NCBI RefSeq assembly: GCF_016482825.1
Contig: NZ_JAEMNV010000003.1
Coordinates: 186,001-250,000 of the forward strand
Length of the DNA: 64,000 nt
Reading direction: 5' to 3'
Source of the DNA: Antrihabitans stalagmiti
GTDB lineage: Bacteria; Actinomycetota; Actinomycetes; Mycobacteriales; Mycobacteriaceae
Of this stretch, positions 35,214 to 43,062 are shown piece by piece (position 1 is the stretch's first letter; each line of letters begins with the position of its first letter). Below the pieces are notes generated by a model, which was not told where the DNA came from, did not search any database, and was given only the letters and a program-made list of their open reading frames with translations. The position numbers were made by a program, and so were the translations under genes.

Positions 35214-35351
35214 TGGTGAACTCCTTTCGTAGTTGCTTCGACCACACTAACCGACTCAGAGTCGGTATATAAGGGGTTGCGTCCAACCGGATCTGTCGCA
35301 CCGGCTGAGTAGCGTCACGGGCTGTAGCTACGACGACACAGGGGGAACCCC

Positions 35352-35897
35352 ATGACCGAGCGGATCTCGAACGATGCTGGTGCACATCGAGGTTCGGGCT
35401 TCAGGGAAAGGGTCGAACGAGCGATCCGAATGACGGAGCGGCTCAACGCATTGCCATACGACGATAGGGCTGCGATCCGGCAGGCGTGGAGTGAGCTGAC
35501 CGGCCAGCCGGAGGACGAGACCTTCAATCTGATTCCGCCGGTGTACTCGGACCATGGCGTCAATATTCGGCTCGGCCGCAACGTCTTTATCAATCAGGGA
35601 TGCCGGCTCGACGATATCGGCGGCATCGAGATCGGGGACGAGGTGATGATGGGCCCTGGGGTGCGGCTGATTTCGTCCGGGCATCCTCTCGAACCGGCGC
35701 TGCGTCGCAAGGGCATCACCGCTGCCCCGATCCGGATCGAGCGAAACGTCTGGATCGGCGCTGGGGCGATGGTTCTGCAAGGCGTGACGATCGGCGAAGA
35801 CTCCGTGATCGGAGCCGGCGCGATCGTCACCCGCGACATTCCCCGAGCTGTACTGGCGGTGGGTGTGCCGGCAAGGGTTGTTCGGAGCATCGACTAG
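35352..35897 (+). CDS. Hexapeptide-repeat acetyltransferase (maltose/galactoside type)
   Basis: A 181-residue left-handed beta-helix acyltransferase. Hexapeptide turns (NIRLGRNVFINQGC, IEIGDEVMMGPGV, IRIERNVWIGAGAMVLQGV, IGEDSVIGAGAIV) run from about 72 to the end. The catalytic histidine is in SSGHPL, as in maltose and galactoside O-acetyltransferases. The N-terminal helix region (ERLNALPYDD) fits the Mac domain. It would acetylate a sugar or related hydroxyl compound using acetyl-CoA. It overlaps the convergent DUF2867 gene by four bases. Confidence 0.8.
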   Translation: MTERISNDAGAHRGSGFRERVERAIRMTERLNALPYDDRAAIRQAWSELTGQPEDETFNLIPPVYSDHGVNIRLGRNVFINQGCRLDDIGGIEIGDEVMMGPGVRLISSGHPLEPALRRKGITAAPIRIERNVWIGAGAMVLQGVTIGEDSVIGAGAIVTRDIPRAVLAVGVPARVVRSID

Positions 35898-36511
35898 CTT
35901 CGCGAATCGACGCCGTCCAACAGTTCGGCGCGATCGCGCCAGGCACGTTCCCACTGGCGGGTCATGGCGGGGTAGACGACCAGGTACCGAAACGGTGCGA
36001 TCGCCGCCATATAGGCGCTCCCGAACCGGCCATTCGCCTTGATCAGCACCGCCATTCGCAGTTCGTACTCGCCATCGCCCGTGGGTACCCAGCCGTGATG
36101 GGCCACGCCGTGCACCGTCTTGTTGGCCAGCTCGATGGCGTGCTCGTTGTGTAGTTGGTACAGCTCGACGAACGGGATGCCGGGTACCGGTGTTCCCGAC
36201 TGTGGTTGGCGCAGGTCGTCCGGGAGCCGTTCGCACAAGGACGAGACGCGGCCCTTGGCTGCCAGGCCCTGCTCGGGATCGTCCCACCCGAACAACGCAC
36301 CGAGCTTCCATCGCACAGCGAAGAGAAATCGCACCAGAAGCGGGTCGGGTTTCCGACTCTCGGCGGCGCGTATCGCGGCGAGCATGGTGGCGAGGTCGTC
36401 CGGTCCGGAGCCGGGTGCGCGGTACGCCCACACATCCAGGACACGGAAGTCGGGCGCGATTTCGTGAATCCGCCACGGTTGTTCGGTGTGGGCGGCAACC
36501 GGGATTCTCAT
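35894..36511 (-). CDS. DUF2867 protein
   Basis: A 205-residue protein with the DUF2867 pattern: a central FLFAVRWKLGALFGWDDPE segment, the KTVHGVAHHGWVPTGDGEYELRMAVLIK stretch and a final FRYLVVYPAMTRQWERAWR. DUF2867 proteins occur alone or fused to NAD(P)-binding domains and have no defined function. Its ATG overlaps the stop of the upstream membrane protein gene (ATGA), so it is the third gene of a tight operon with two membrane proteins. Confidence 0.75.
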   Translation of the reverse strand: MRIPVAAHTEQPWRIHEIAPDFRVLDVWAYRAPGSGPDDLATMLAAIRAAESRKPDPLLVRFLFAVRWKLGALFGWDDPEQGLAAKGRVSSLCERLPDDLRQPQSGTPVPGIPFVELYQLHNEHAIELANKTVHGVAHHGWVPTGDGEYELRMAVLIKANGRFGSAYMAAIAPFRYLVVYPAMTRQWERAWRDRAELLDGVDSRS

Positions 36512-36909
36512 AGCTGCATCTCCTTCGGCGCTGCTGTGGGTGTGGTTCGACGCGCGTCACGGAGCAGCAATCCGGATGCGACTAGCAGGACGAGCAAGGG
36601 TGAGGGCCCGGAGGCGATGAACGTGATCGCGACCCAGGCCGCAATGGCCACGGCAATGAACGCTGGCGGTGTGATGCCGCGATGGGCAAACCACAACACG
36701 ATGACGCCTAGCAAGATCAACGGCGGCCCGAAACTGAATGCCGAGTACCAGAATCCTGTGGCCGCGTCGCTGAAGGTCGTGTAATCGGTTTCGCTCCAGA
36801 GCGTTCCGGCGAACCAGGTTTCGGCGTGGTCCGGCGCGGTCTCGGCAAGGCTTCCTATGGTGTGCCCAATTCCGGCCAGAGTGATGATCCACCCTGCCCA
36901 CTTGGTCAT
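36508..36909 (-). CDS. Small four-helix membrane protein
   Basis: A 133-residue hydrophobic protein with about four membrane segments (AGWIITLAGIGHTIG at the start, FSFGPPLILLGVIVLWF, PAFIAVAIAAWVAITFIA, PLLVLLVASGLLL). The GHTIGSL motif in the first helix is shared with the neighbouring 151-residue membrane protein (GTGHTIGDV), which suggests that the two are related. The pattern resembles DUF6463-type proteins; I cannot confirm this. Four-base overlaps join it to genes on both sides. Confidence 0.6.
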   Translation of the reverse strand: MTKWAGWIITLAGIGHTIGSLAETAPDHAETWFAGTLWSETDYTTFSDAATGFWYSAFSFGPPLILLGVIVLWFAHRGITPPAFIAVAIAAWVAITFIASGPSPLLVLLVASGLLLRDARRTTPTAAPKEMQL

Positions 36910-37361
36910 CGGTTTGCTCCGCGAACAGCAGTGCCCACGGAAAGTCCGAATGCGACACATGCCGCGCTGAAGAGCACGATCGGGGGCGGCGGCTCGAGCA
37001 ACGCACAGATAGTGAGCGCCACTGCCGACATGGCGAGACCGAGTATCGCCGCAGGCCGAATATCCTGTCGTGCAGTGAGTTTGGCGATCCACAGCAACAG
37101 GATCCCCACGAAGACCATGCAGCAACCCATGGCCAGGCTGAAGCCCATCGTTACCTCGTAGTACGAGCGGTGCAGCCCCATCAGATCGAACGAACTTGCG
37201 CGCATGATGTCGTCGATCGCTTTGTCCTCGTCCCGCGGAAACGCGCGGAGGAAGACGTCGCCGATGGTGTGCCCTGTACCGGTTGCGATCCAGCACCAAG
37301 CACCAATTCGGAAGTAGGTCGCCGCGTGGGTGCGCTCGACGTGGTCGGTCGTCATGGTCAT
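36906..37361 (-). CDS. Small membrane protein with GHTIG motif
   Basis: A 151-residue protein with four predicted membrane segments (YFRIGAWCWIATGTGHTIGDVFL, MGFSLAMGCCMVFVGILLLWIA, AAILGLAMSAVALTICALL, IVLFSAACVAFGLSVG). The segment MRASSFDLMGLHRSYYEVTMGFSL is typical of a small actinobacterial and proteobacterial membrane family without known role (LIC_13387-like). It heads an operon with another GHTIG membrane protein and a DUF2867 protein. The ribosome site before the ATG is weak. Confidence 0.6.
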   Translation of the reverse strand: MTMTTDHVERTHAATYFRIGAWCWIATGTGHTIGDVFLRAFPRDEDKAIDDIMRASSFDLMGLHRSYYEVTMGFSLAMGCCMVFVGILLLWIAKLTARQDIRPAAILGLAMSAVALTICALLEPPPPIVLFSAACVAFGLSVGTAVRGANR

Positions 37362-37443
37362 GCCGACTACTTTGGCGAGTGGGGCGGTCCGGCGCCTCGT
37401 CCTGAGGTCGTGGCGGTCTCATCCTCCAGGATGAGATGGAGGG

Positions 37444-38121
37444 TCAGCGGTGGGACGGACCAACCAACCCGGACTCGTAGGCGAGAACGACAGCCTGAAC
37501 CCGGTCACGCAGGCACAGCTTGGTAAGCACGTGTCCGACATGGGTTTTGATCGTGGCTTCGGACAGGTGAAGCCGCATCGCGATCTCGCGGTTCGTGTCG
37601 CCGGTCGCGATCTCGAGGAACGTGTCGAGTTCGCGCGGGGTCAGCGCGGCGCGTACCTCAGCGGCTCGGCCGGAGTCCGCGTTGGGCAGCTCGGCGACAT
37701 GCTCGATGAGCCGGCGTGTGGTCGACGGTGCGATGACGCCGTGACCGGCATGGACCGTCCGGACGGCGTCGACGATCTCCTCACTGCGCGCATCCTTGAG
37801 CAGGAAACCACTGGCGCCGGCCCGGATCGCGGAGAAGGCGTAATCGTCGAGATCGAACGTGGTCAGCACGATCACCCGACAGCTCGGTTGCTCGGCGGTG
37901 ATGGTCGCTGTTGCCTGGATGCCGTCGAGCTTGGGCATCCGAATATCCATGAGAGCCACATCGATTCGGTGTGACCGCACCATCGCGACAGCCTCGTGAC
38001 CGTCGGCTGCTTCGCCCGCCAGGACCAGGTCGGACTGGCTCTCGACCATCATGCGCAGCGCCGACCGCATCAGCTCCTGGTCGTCCACTATGAGGACGCG
38101 GATGAGCTCCAGTTCACTCAT
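37444..38121 (-). CDS. NarL/FixJ-type response regulator
   Basis: A 225-residue response regulator. The receiver domain (1-125) has VDDQE near 12, phospho-acceptor D59 in LMDIRMP, threonine in LTTFD and lysine in LLKDA. The LuxR-type helix-turn-helix is at the C-terminus (LTPRELDTFLEIATGDTNREIAMRL and then LSEATIKTHVGHVLTKL). Its start overlaps the stop of the histidine kinase gene upstream (ATGA), so the pair is coupled. The output genes are unknown; the nearest candidates are the membrane-protein operon just downstream on the same strand. Confidence 0.9.
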   Translation of the reverse strand: MSELELIRVLIVDDQELMRSALRMMVESQSDLVLAGEAADGHEAVAMVRSHRIDVALMDIRMPKLDGIQATATITAEQPSCRVIVLTTFDLDDYAFSAIRAGASGFLLKDARSEEIVDAVRTVHAGHGVIAPSTTRRLIEHVAELPNADSGRAAEVRAALTPRELDTFLEIATGDTNREIAMRLHLSEATIKTHVGHVLTKLCLRDRVQAVVLAYESGLVGPSHR

Positions 38122-39347
38122 CGAGGCACCGTCACTTCGACCGCCCAGCCGGTTGCGGTAGGGCCCACCTTCAGCGTTCCACCGACGGCATCGACCCGCT
38201 CCTGCATGCCGATCAATCCGCGGCCAGGACGAGGGTCGGTCGGCGTCACGCCGGTGTTCGTCACGTGCAACTCGATTCCATCGGGGCCGGATTCGACAGC
38301 CACACGCGCGCTGGGTTTTTCGCCCGCATGCCTGGTTAGGTTCGTCAGCGCTTCTTGGACGATTCGGTAGATCGTAAGGGCGACAGCAGGAGTGGTGTGC
38401 AGCTGGTCGTCAGCGGAGAACTCGATGTCGACACCGGCCGTGCGCATACGGTCGATCAATGCGGGGAGCTCGGCCAGTCCGGGCTGGGGTTCGGTCGCGG
38501 CGGCGTCGTCGCGCAGCACGGCGAGCAGTCCGCGCATCTCGGTGAGCGCTTCGCGACCGGCGTCGGCGATGGTGGTGAAGATTTCAGGTGCACGCTCAGG
38601 TGAATTCACGACCACGAGCCGACCGGCCTCGGCGTGGCTGACCATAACCGCAACAGAGTGCGCTACGACGTCATGCATCTCCCGCGCGATGTGTCGACGT
38701 TCGTCTGCTGCCAGGCGTTCCGCCTTTTGCGTGGTCCATTGAGCTCGGGTGAATCGGTAGCGTCCCAGCGCCCAGGCTGCGATCGTTCCACCGAATGCCG
38801 TTGTGCCAAGAAACAACCACCATGCCCAGGTTGCGATCGGGGTTCCGGTGAAACCCCACAGGCGCGCCAGGGTCACGCAGCAGCCCGCAAGGCCAAGGCC
38901 GAGTGCGTAGTTCGGCAGCGGCGGTCGGGTGTGCGCGCTGACGGAGTACAGCAGCGCAAAGAAGCAGAGGGTACTCGGCAGCAGGATCGGGCTGTATTCG
39001 CTTGCCTCGACGAAGTCTGTTACGCCGTCGATGTCGGGTCCGGCAGCGAGCGTCGCGCAGGCAAGTGTGCCGATCACGAACGACTGACTCGGCCAGCGGC
39101 GCGCTGTCGCGACGCAGATGTGCAACACAACGAGCGCGATCGCGAGGCCGATTACCCACGCCGTCGAAATACCTCCGACGCGAACCGATTGCAGTCCCGG
39201 AGGCAGCAGAAACACGGCCAAGACCAGGGCAAGGGCAGGTTGCCCGACGTGGCCGAACCAGCGGGGTCCAGGTCCGTGTGCGGGAATCGACACGTGGTCA
39301 ATGTACGCAGGTTGTGCCGGATCGAGTCTGGTGCGGCGCGCTGTCAA
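38118..39347 (-). CDS. Sensor histidine kinase (HisKA_3 type)
   Basis: A 409-residue kinase of the actinobacterial DesK/LiaS style. Six or so membrane segments fill residues 37-195. The HisKA_3 dimerisation helix carries H225 in REMHDVVAHSVAV, and the ATPase domain has a degenerate N-box (IVQEALTNLTRHAG) and a GRGLIGMQERV G-box. The start is a TTG at 39347 whose bases overlap the stop of a 48-residue membrane ORF upstream (TTGA). It phosphorylates the response regulator encoded next. The sensed signal is unknown; the absence of an extracellular domain suggests a membrane-borne cue. Confidence 0.87.
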   Translation of the reverse strand: MTARRTRLDPAQPAYIDHVSIPAHGPGPRWFGHVGQPALALVLAVFLLPPGLQSVRVGGISTAWVIGLAIALVVLHICVATARRWPSQSFVIGTLACATLAAGPDIDGVTDFVEASEYSPILLPSTLCFFALLYSVSAHTRPPLPNYALGLGLAGCCVTLARLWGFTGTPIATWAWWLFLGTTAFGGTIAAWALGRYRFTRAQWTTQKAERLAADERRHIAREMHDVVAHSVAVMVSHAEAGRLVVVNSPERAPEIFTTIADAGREALTEMRGLLAVLRDDAAATEPQPGLAELPALIDRMRTAGVDIEFSADDQLHTTPAVALTIYRIVQEALTNLTRHAGEKPSARVAVESGPDGIELHVTNTGVTPTDPRPGRGLIGMQERVDAVGGTLKVGPTATGWAVEVTVPR

Positions 39348-39490
39348 CGGTGCAGAAAGCGGTACATGGCCACGAGTAGACCGACGATGACGACGAGATA
39401 CACGATTCGCGATACGACATAGGCGGTCGGCAGGTACGACGCATCGAACCCGTAACTCAGAAAAATGACGGCGCCAAGGTTGTCGGCCAC
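39344..39490 (-). CDS. Short single-pass membrane protein upstream of the kinase
   Basis: An open frame of 48 residues that starts with GTG and begins ADNLGAVIFLSYGFDASYL. A membrane helix VSRIVYLVVIVGLLVAMY lies near the C-terminus, ending RFLHR. Its TGA overlaps the TTG of the histidine kinase gene, the kind of coupling seen between real genes in this window. The ribosome site is weak (GAAAAG directly before the GTG). It may be a small accessory or sensory subunit of the kinase; this is inference. Confidence 0.4.
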   Translation of the reverse strand: MADNLGAVIFLSYGFDASYLPTAYVVSRIVYLVVIVGLLVAMYRFLHR

Positions 39491-39511
39491 CTTTTCAGCC
39501 TAGGTGAAGGT

Positions 39512-39919
39512 TCACGCTGTGATGGGTGTGTTCTGGGCAGCGGCCAACCACCATTCGCCGTCGCGTTCGACGAGGACGTACATCGCCATTTCGGAGAACC
39601 CGTCCGGCTCGATTGCCTGTCGGCGGATCTGGGCGACAACAACATTGGGTGCTGGTGCCTGGGCGGCAACGACTTCGAAGCGGGACGCGGGGGCGATGCC
39701 GGCCTGCATCAGCCGGTGATGGATGGCATTGAGCTGTTCGTAGCCGACGAGGGTTGGCCCTTTGGGGCTGCCCCACATGATGTCTGTTGCGAACCAGCTG
39801 TCGTAGACATCGGCATCGCTCGACTCGAGCCCCTTCTGCAACTGCGCGGCAAGTGCGGTGGACTCTGTGGCTGCGATGGACGTGAGTGTCGGATGGTCGA
39901 GGGTGGGCCGTGGATTCAT
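39512..39919 (-). CDS. SnoaL-like/NTF2-fold protein
   Basis: A 135-residue NTF2-fold protein of the SgcJ/EcaC-like type. It has the first helix LAAQLQKGLESSDADVYDSWFATDIMWGSP, a central YEQLNAIHHRLMQ helix and a final pair of strands (EMAMYVLVERDGEWWLAAAQNTP) that close the ligand pocket. I use the ATG at 39919; a GTG three codons earlier is equally possible. No neighbours suggest a pathway. It may bind or isomerise a small hydrophobic molecule. Confidence 0.68.
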   Translation of the reverse strand: MNPRPTLDHPTLTSIAATESTALAAQLQKGLESSDADVYDSWFATDIMWGSPKGPTLVGYEQLNAIHHRLMQAGIAPASRFEVVAAQAPAPNVVVAQIRRQAIEPDGFSEMAMYVLVERDGEWWLAAAQNTPITA

Positions 39920-40061
39920 GGACTCCACGGTAGAAGCTGAACCAAGGTTGAAGTCAAGGATGGACGTCAGCCGAGGTCCTGGGGATCCAGCTCTCGCTCG
40001 ACATCAACCGCGTGTCGGGGTGTACGTCGTGTTTCATGCACGTCGCCCTCTGCGGACTGCA

Positions 40062-40079
40062 AAAGCGCCGCGGCGCTTT
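40062..40079. terminator. Perfect palindrome after the TetR gene
   Basis: AAAGCGCCGCGGCGCTTT is an 18-bp perfect palindrome. Read on the minus strand it forms a GC stem ending in TTTT about 60 bp after the TetR stop, the best candidate for an intrinsic terminator in this window. The 39920-40140 gap holds nothing else recognisable. Confidence 0.55.
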
Positions 40080-40140
40080 GTCGTGTGGGTTGCTATCGCT
40101 TCGGATCGCAACTGCCGTGAAGGGGCCTTGTGCGCGACGT

Positions 40141-40680
40141 CTATCGAATTACCAGGTCCAGCAGAGCTCGGCGGAGTTCCGGTCGGCTCCCGCTGGCGTA
40201 CAGCTCTTGCAGGCTGATGTCGGCAACCATTGCGATGACGAGGTGAGCGATCGGGCTCGCGTCAGGCCAGCCCATTGCTTCCAGGTCTGACGAAATGAGC
40301 TCGGAGAACATCGAGTTGCGTTTCTGAACCTCGTCGAGCAGATCCGCCTCTGTCCGGGCTTGGACGAGGAACGCCTTGGTACCCCTGGTTCGCAACGTAG
40401 CGTCGAGGAATGCGTGGATTCCGGTCCGTAGCCGGTCGAGCCCAGGCTCGTGATCGTCGACCGCGGCGATGACTAGTGCTGCCAGTTCGTCGTGGTAACG
40501 GCGGTGCAAGGCGACGATATAGCTGCGCCGATCAGGGAAGTGTTGGTAGAAGCCACCTTTGGACATAGCCGCTTCGCTTACAACAGCGTTCACGGAGAGG
40601 CCGCGCAATCCGTGCTCATCGACGACGGACATGCCGGCGTCGAGCAGGTTGTTTCGTCCCGGTTCCGCGGGTCGTGCCAT
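40141..40680 (-). CDS. TetR-family regulator of the lipase gene
   Basis: A 179-residue TetR-type protein with ATG at 40680. The helix-turn-helix is at about 26-50 (LSVNAVVSEAAMSKGGFYQHF). The remaining helices have a LVIAMVADISLQEL end typical of short TetR proteins with a TetR_C domain. It is divergent from the secreted lipase gene, and an 18-bp perfect palindrome sits on the lipase promoter between them. That makes repression of the lipase and of itself the natural reading. Confidence 0.86.
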   Translation of the reverse strand: MARPAEPGRNNLLDAGMSVVDEHGLRGLSVNAVVSEAAMSKGGFYQHFPDRRSYIVALHRRYHDELAALVIAAVDDHEPGLDRLRTGIHAFLDATLRTRGTKAFLVQARTEADLLDEVQKRNSMFSELISSDLEAMGWPDASPIAHLVIAMVADISLQELYASGSRPELRRALLDLVIR

Positions 40681-40721
40681 TCGCGCCTCCTCGATCTCGA
40701 CTCAGCATACGGTCAGACATC

Positions 40722-40756
40722 TTGACCGACTGGTCGGTCATTGCTATTTTGGCTGC
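40722..40756 (+). promoter_or_regulatory. Lipase promoter with overlapping TetR operator
   Basis: TTGACC (40722-40727) and TATTTT (40745-40750) are 17 bp apart, close to ideal for a housekeeping promoter. TATTTT ends six bases before the lipase ATG, so the message is probably leaderless. The perfect palindrome TGACCGAC-TG-GTCGGTCA (40723-40740) covers the -35 box and most of the spacer, where a bound TetR would block RNA polymerase. Confidence 0.7.
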
Positions 40757-41800
40757 ATGAACCTCGCTGAAACGGTGCCCGTAGCGTTGAATCGCAGGGG
40801 GATTCAATGCGCCACACCGTCCGTGCCTTCGGGATCGCACCGGTCCGGTTCTCTGCTCGCTCGCGCACAGATCTTCGTGATCCGCTGCATCGCAATGTGT
40901 ACCGCTGTGGCGGGGCTCGCAATCGGGGTCGGGGCCGGTCCCAGTACAGCGAAGGATCCGCTGCCAGTCCCTTACAGCTACTTCGCCGGAGTCAGCGCTC
41001 AGCTCACCGATCCCGGTGCGGCGCCACCCGGATCCAACGACTGGACCTGCGAGCCGTCCGCCGCGCACCCGAATCCTGTTGTGCTGGTTCACGGCTTTCT
41101 AGGGACGATGACCAGCGCCTGGCAAACGCTGTCGCCATTGTTGTCGAACAACGGATTCTGTGTTTTCGCCCTCACCTACGGGGTGACAGCCACCAGTCAG
41201 GTGGGTGCAATGGCCCCGATCGAGCGAAGCGCCGCCGAAGTCGGACAATTCGTCGACCGCGTCCGCTCCGCTACCGGCGCGGACCAGGTCGATCTCGTCG
41301 GTCACTCGATCGGCGCGACAGTGCCGTTCTATTACTACAACTATCTCGGCGGGGCGTCGAAGGTCCGCCATCACGTTGGACTAGCCCCCTGGTACCGCGG
41401 GACGACGCAACTCGGCGCGGCACCGACCCTCCTGGCGCTGATGGGGATGCCCGGGATCGGTCCAGCGGTCCTCGAACAGTGCGGATCCTGCAATCAGGCG
41501 TTGGTCGGGTCACCCTTCATCGAAGTGCTCAATGCCAATGCCGCTGTGGCGCCCAATATCTCGTTCACCAACATCATGACGCGCAACGAGGAGATCGCGA
41601 CGCCCTATACGACGGGCTACCTGGACGGACCGAACGTCACCAATATCGTTGTGCAGGAACGATGCTCGCTCGACAACACGGATCATTTCCAAATGCCTTA
41701 CGACCCGATAGTTGCGCAGTACGTGCTGAATGCGCTCGATCCCGCACACGCAATCGAACCGCAATGCAGGCCCGTGTTGCCATTTGTCGGGGCGATCTAG
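40757..41800 (+). CDS. Secreted lipase/esterase
   Basis: A 347-residue exported alpha/beta hydrolase. The N-terminus (about 60 residues) has an arginine-containing lead and a hydrophobic core AMCTAVAGLAIGVGAGPSTA, a signal peptide with a probable cut after STA. The mature part has VVLVHGFLG (oxyanion), the nucleophile in GHSIG, and five or so cysteines fit for disulfides (CEPS, CVFA, EQCGSCNQ, ERCSL). DHFQMPYDP probably supplies the histidine. It resembles actinobacterial class 2 lipases acting on acylglycerols outside the cell. The start at 40757 agrees with a leaderless promoter immediately upstream. Confidence 0.82.
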   Translation: MNLAETVPVALNRRGIQCATPSVPSGSHRSGSLLARAQIFVIRCIAMCTAVAGLAIGVGAGPSTAKDPLPVPYSYFAGVSAQLTDPGAAPPGSNDWTCEPSAAHPNPVVLVHGFLGTMTSAWQTLSPLLSNNGFCVFALTYGVTATSQVGAMAPIERSAAEVGQFVDRVRSATGADQVDLVGHSIGATVPFYYYNYLGGASKVRHHVGLAPWYRGTTQLGAAPTLLALMGMPGIGPAVLEQCGSCNQALVGSPFIEVLNANAAVAPNISFTNIMTRNEEIATPYTTGYLDGPNVTNIVVQERCSLDNTDHFQMPYDPIVAQYVLNALDPAHAIEPQCRPVLPFVGAI

Positions 41801-41817
41801 ACGTTTCACGTGGACAG

Positions 41818-41855
41818 TGTGGGAATGTTCTCGGAATCCGAGGGCAATCACCCAC
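41818..41855. repeat. Palindromic repeat family 1, copy 2
   Basis: About 38 bp: GTGGGAATGTTCTCGGA, then ATCCGAGGGCAATCACCCAC. It starts 18 bp after the lipase stop. Its right end supplies the last codons and the TGA of the convergent DJ-1-like gene, so the insertion may have set that gene's C-terminus. Confidence 0.7.
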
Positions 41856-42468
41856 TATTCAAGCGAGCGTAGGGGTCCCAGTCCGCATCGTCGTGGGTCT
41901 CGTACTCCATTGAATCTGCGACGCCACGGGCGACGTCGTCGCCGTGCAGGAATCGAATCAGCGCCGCCGCCATGTCGATTCCAGCTGCGATACCCGACGA
42001 GGTCCAGCGGTTGCCGTCCTGCACCCACCGTGCGACCGGGACCCAGGTGACGTCCGCGCCATTGCCGCTCGCCCACGCGTAGTTCCGCTTGTTCGAGGTT
42101 GCGCGATAGCCGTCGAGGAGGCCTGCGGCTGCCAACACCGCGGACCCGGTGCAAACCGAGGTGACAAATTCGGCATCGCGGGCAAATGCGGCCAGCCAGG
42201 TGAGGAATGCGCTGTCATCGACAAGCGTCCGCGTGCCGAGGCCGCCCGGGACGAGGACGATATCGCCTGGTGAGGCATCGGCGTACCCGTGTTGGGCGAC
42301 GACCTCGATCCCGCCGTGGCTGGCAACCGGTCCGGCTGTCGGTCCAACCAGATCGACGTCGAAATGCTTTGGCAGCCATTTGAACAGCGTTTGCGGACCG
42401 AACACGTCAAGGAGTTCGAATCCATCGAAGATGACGATCGAAACCCGGCGCGGCACGCGCTCACTCAT
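41848..42468 (-). CDS. DJ-1/PfpI-like protein (isonitrile-hydratase group)
   Basis: A 206-residue class I glutamine amidotransferase-like protein. The early aspartate in FDGFELLDVFGP and the nucleophile cysteine in TSVCTGSAVLAAAGLL are those of the isocyanide hydratase/InhA group. The GGIAAGIDMAAALIRFL-like helix (SSGIAAGIDM) is also typical. Such enzymes hydrate isonitriles to N-formyl amides, but regulators and chaperones share the fold. The C-terminal codons and stop lie inside a copy of the palindromic repeat. Confidence 0.75.
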   Translation of the reverse strand: MSERVPRRVSIVIFDGFELLDVFGPQTLFKWLPKHFDVDLVGPTAGPVASHGGIEVVAQHGYADASPGDIVLVPGGLGTRTLVDDSAFLTWLAAFARDAEFVTSVCTGSAVLAAAGLLDGYRATSNKRNYAWASGNGADVTWVPVARWVQDGNRWTSSGIAAGIDMAAALIRFLHGDDVARGVADSMEYETHDDADWDPYARLNSG

Positions 42469-42489
42469 GCCACGAACCTACTGGAGCTG

Positions 42490-42921
42490 TCAGCCCTCAT
42501 ACTTCGGGATGTCGATCTTCATGGGCTGCGCGCCGAAGGATGCACCGTTGCTGGTGACAGTGACGTCCCAGATCCCGATTCCCGGTTGAACGATGTCTTT
42601 CGAGGTGCCGACCGCCCCCGGACCGTTGAGCTTGCGCGTGTAATCCGCGGTCACGCCGTCGCCCTGTCGTTTGAAGTGGAACGTCAGCTCGACCGAGCAC
42701 GGTCCGACGCCGTACAACATGCCCGTGAGGCCAAGGGCCGCCGAGTCCGGATAATGCCCGACACCTGCATCGATGATGCCTGCGCAGATACCAGGGTTGG
42801 CGAGCGTGTAGATCGTCGTCTGGGTGTTTCCATCGGCCGCTGAGGCCGTTCCGGCGGACAGGACAAGTGTCGCAGCTGCTGCAGTGCAGGCGAATCCGGT
42901 GGCGGCAATCGGAAAACGCAT
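42490..42921 (-). CDS. Small secreted protein
   Basis: A 143-residue protein with a clear signal peptide (MRFPIAATGFACTAAAATLV, cut after SAGTASA). The mature part contains four tandem strands and two cysteines (NPGICAG, GVGPCSV). GPGAVGTSKDIVQPGIGIWDVTVTSNG is a beta-sandwich-like stretch. AAGGAG precedes the ATG. No family is recognised. It is one of two small secreted proteins of similar size in the window, the other being at 29377. Confidence 0.68.
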   Translation of the reverse strand: MRFPIAATGFACTAAAATLVLSAGTASAADGNTQTTIYTLANPGICAGIIDAGVGHYPDSAALGLTGMLYGVGPCSVELTFHFKRQGDGVTADYTRKLNGPGAVGTSKDIVQPGIGIWDVTVTSNGASFGAQPMKIDIPKYEG

Positions 42922-43062
42922 TCGATTCAGCTCCTTCGTGGCTCTACGGCGGGCATCGCCTGCAACGACGATGCCTGTTGAGTCGCTGTGCCGGGCGATT
43001 TCGCTACCGAAGTAGCTCGTTTGTTATGGAGATTCGATCCGCATCACGTTGCTCTCACTGCG

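Noticed and set aside
40807-41913. A plus-strand frame of 368 codons with a good ribosome site (AGGGGG) inside the lipase region
   Set aside because: It is arginine-rich shadow sequence in another frame; the lipase frame has signal peptide, GHSIG and cysteines.
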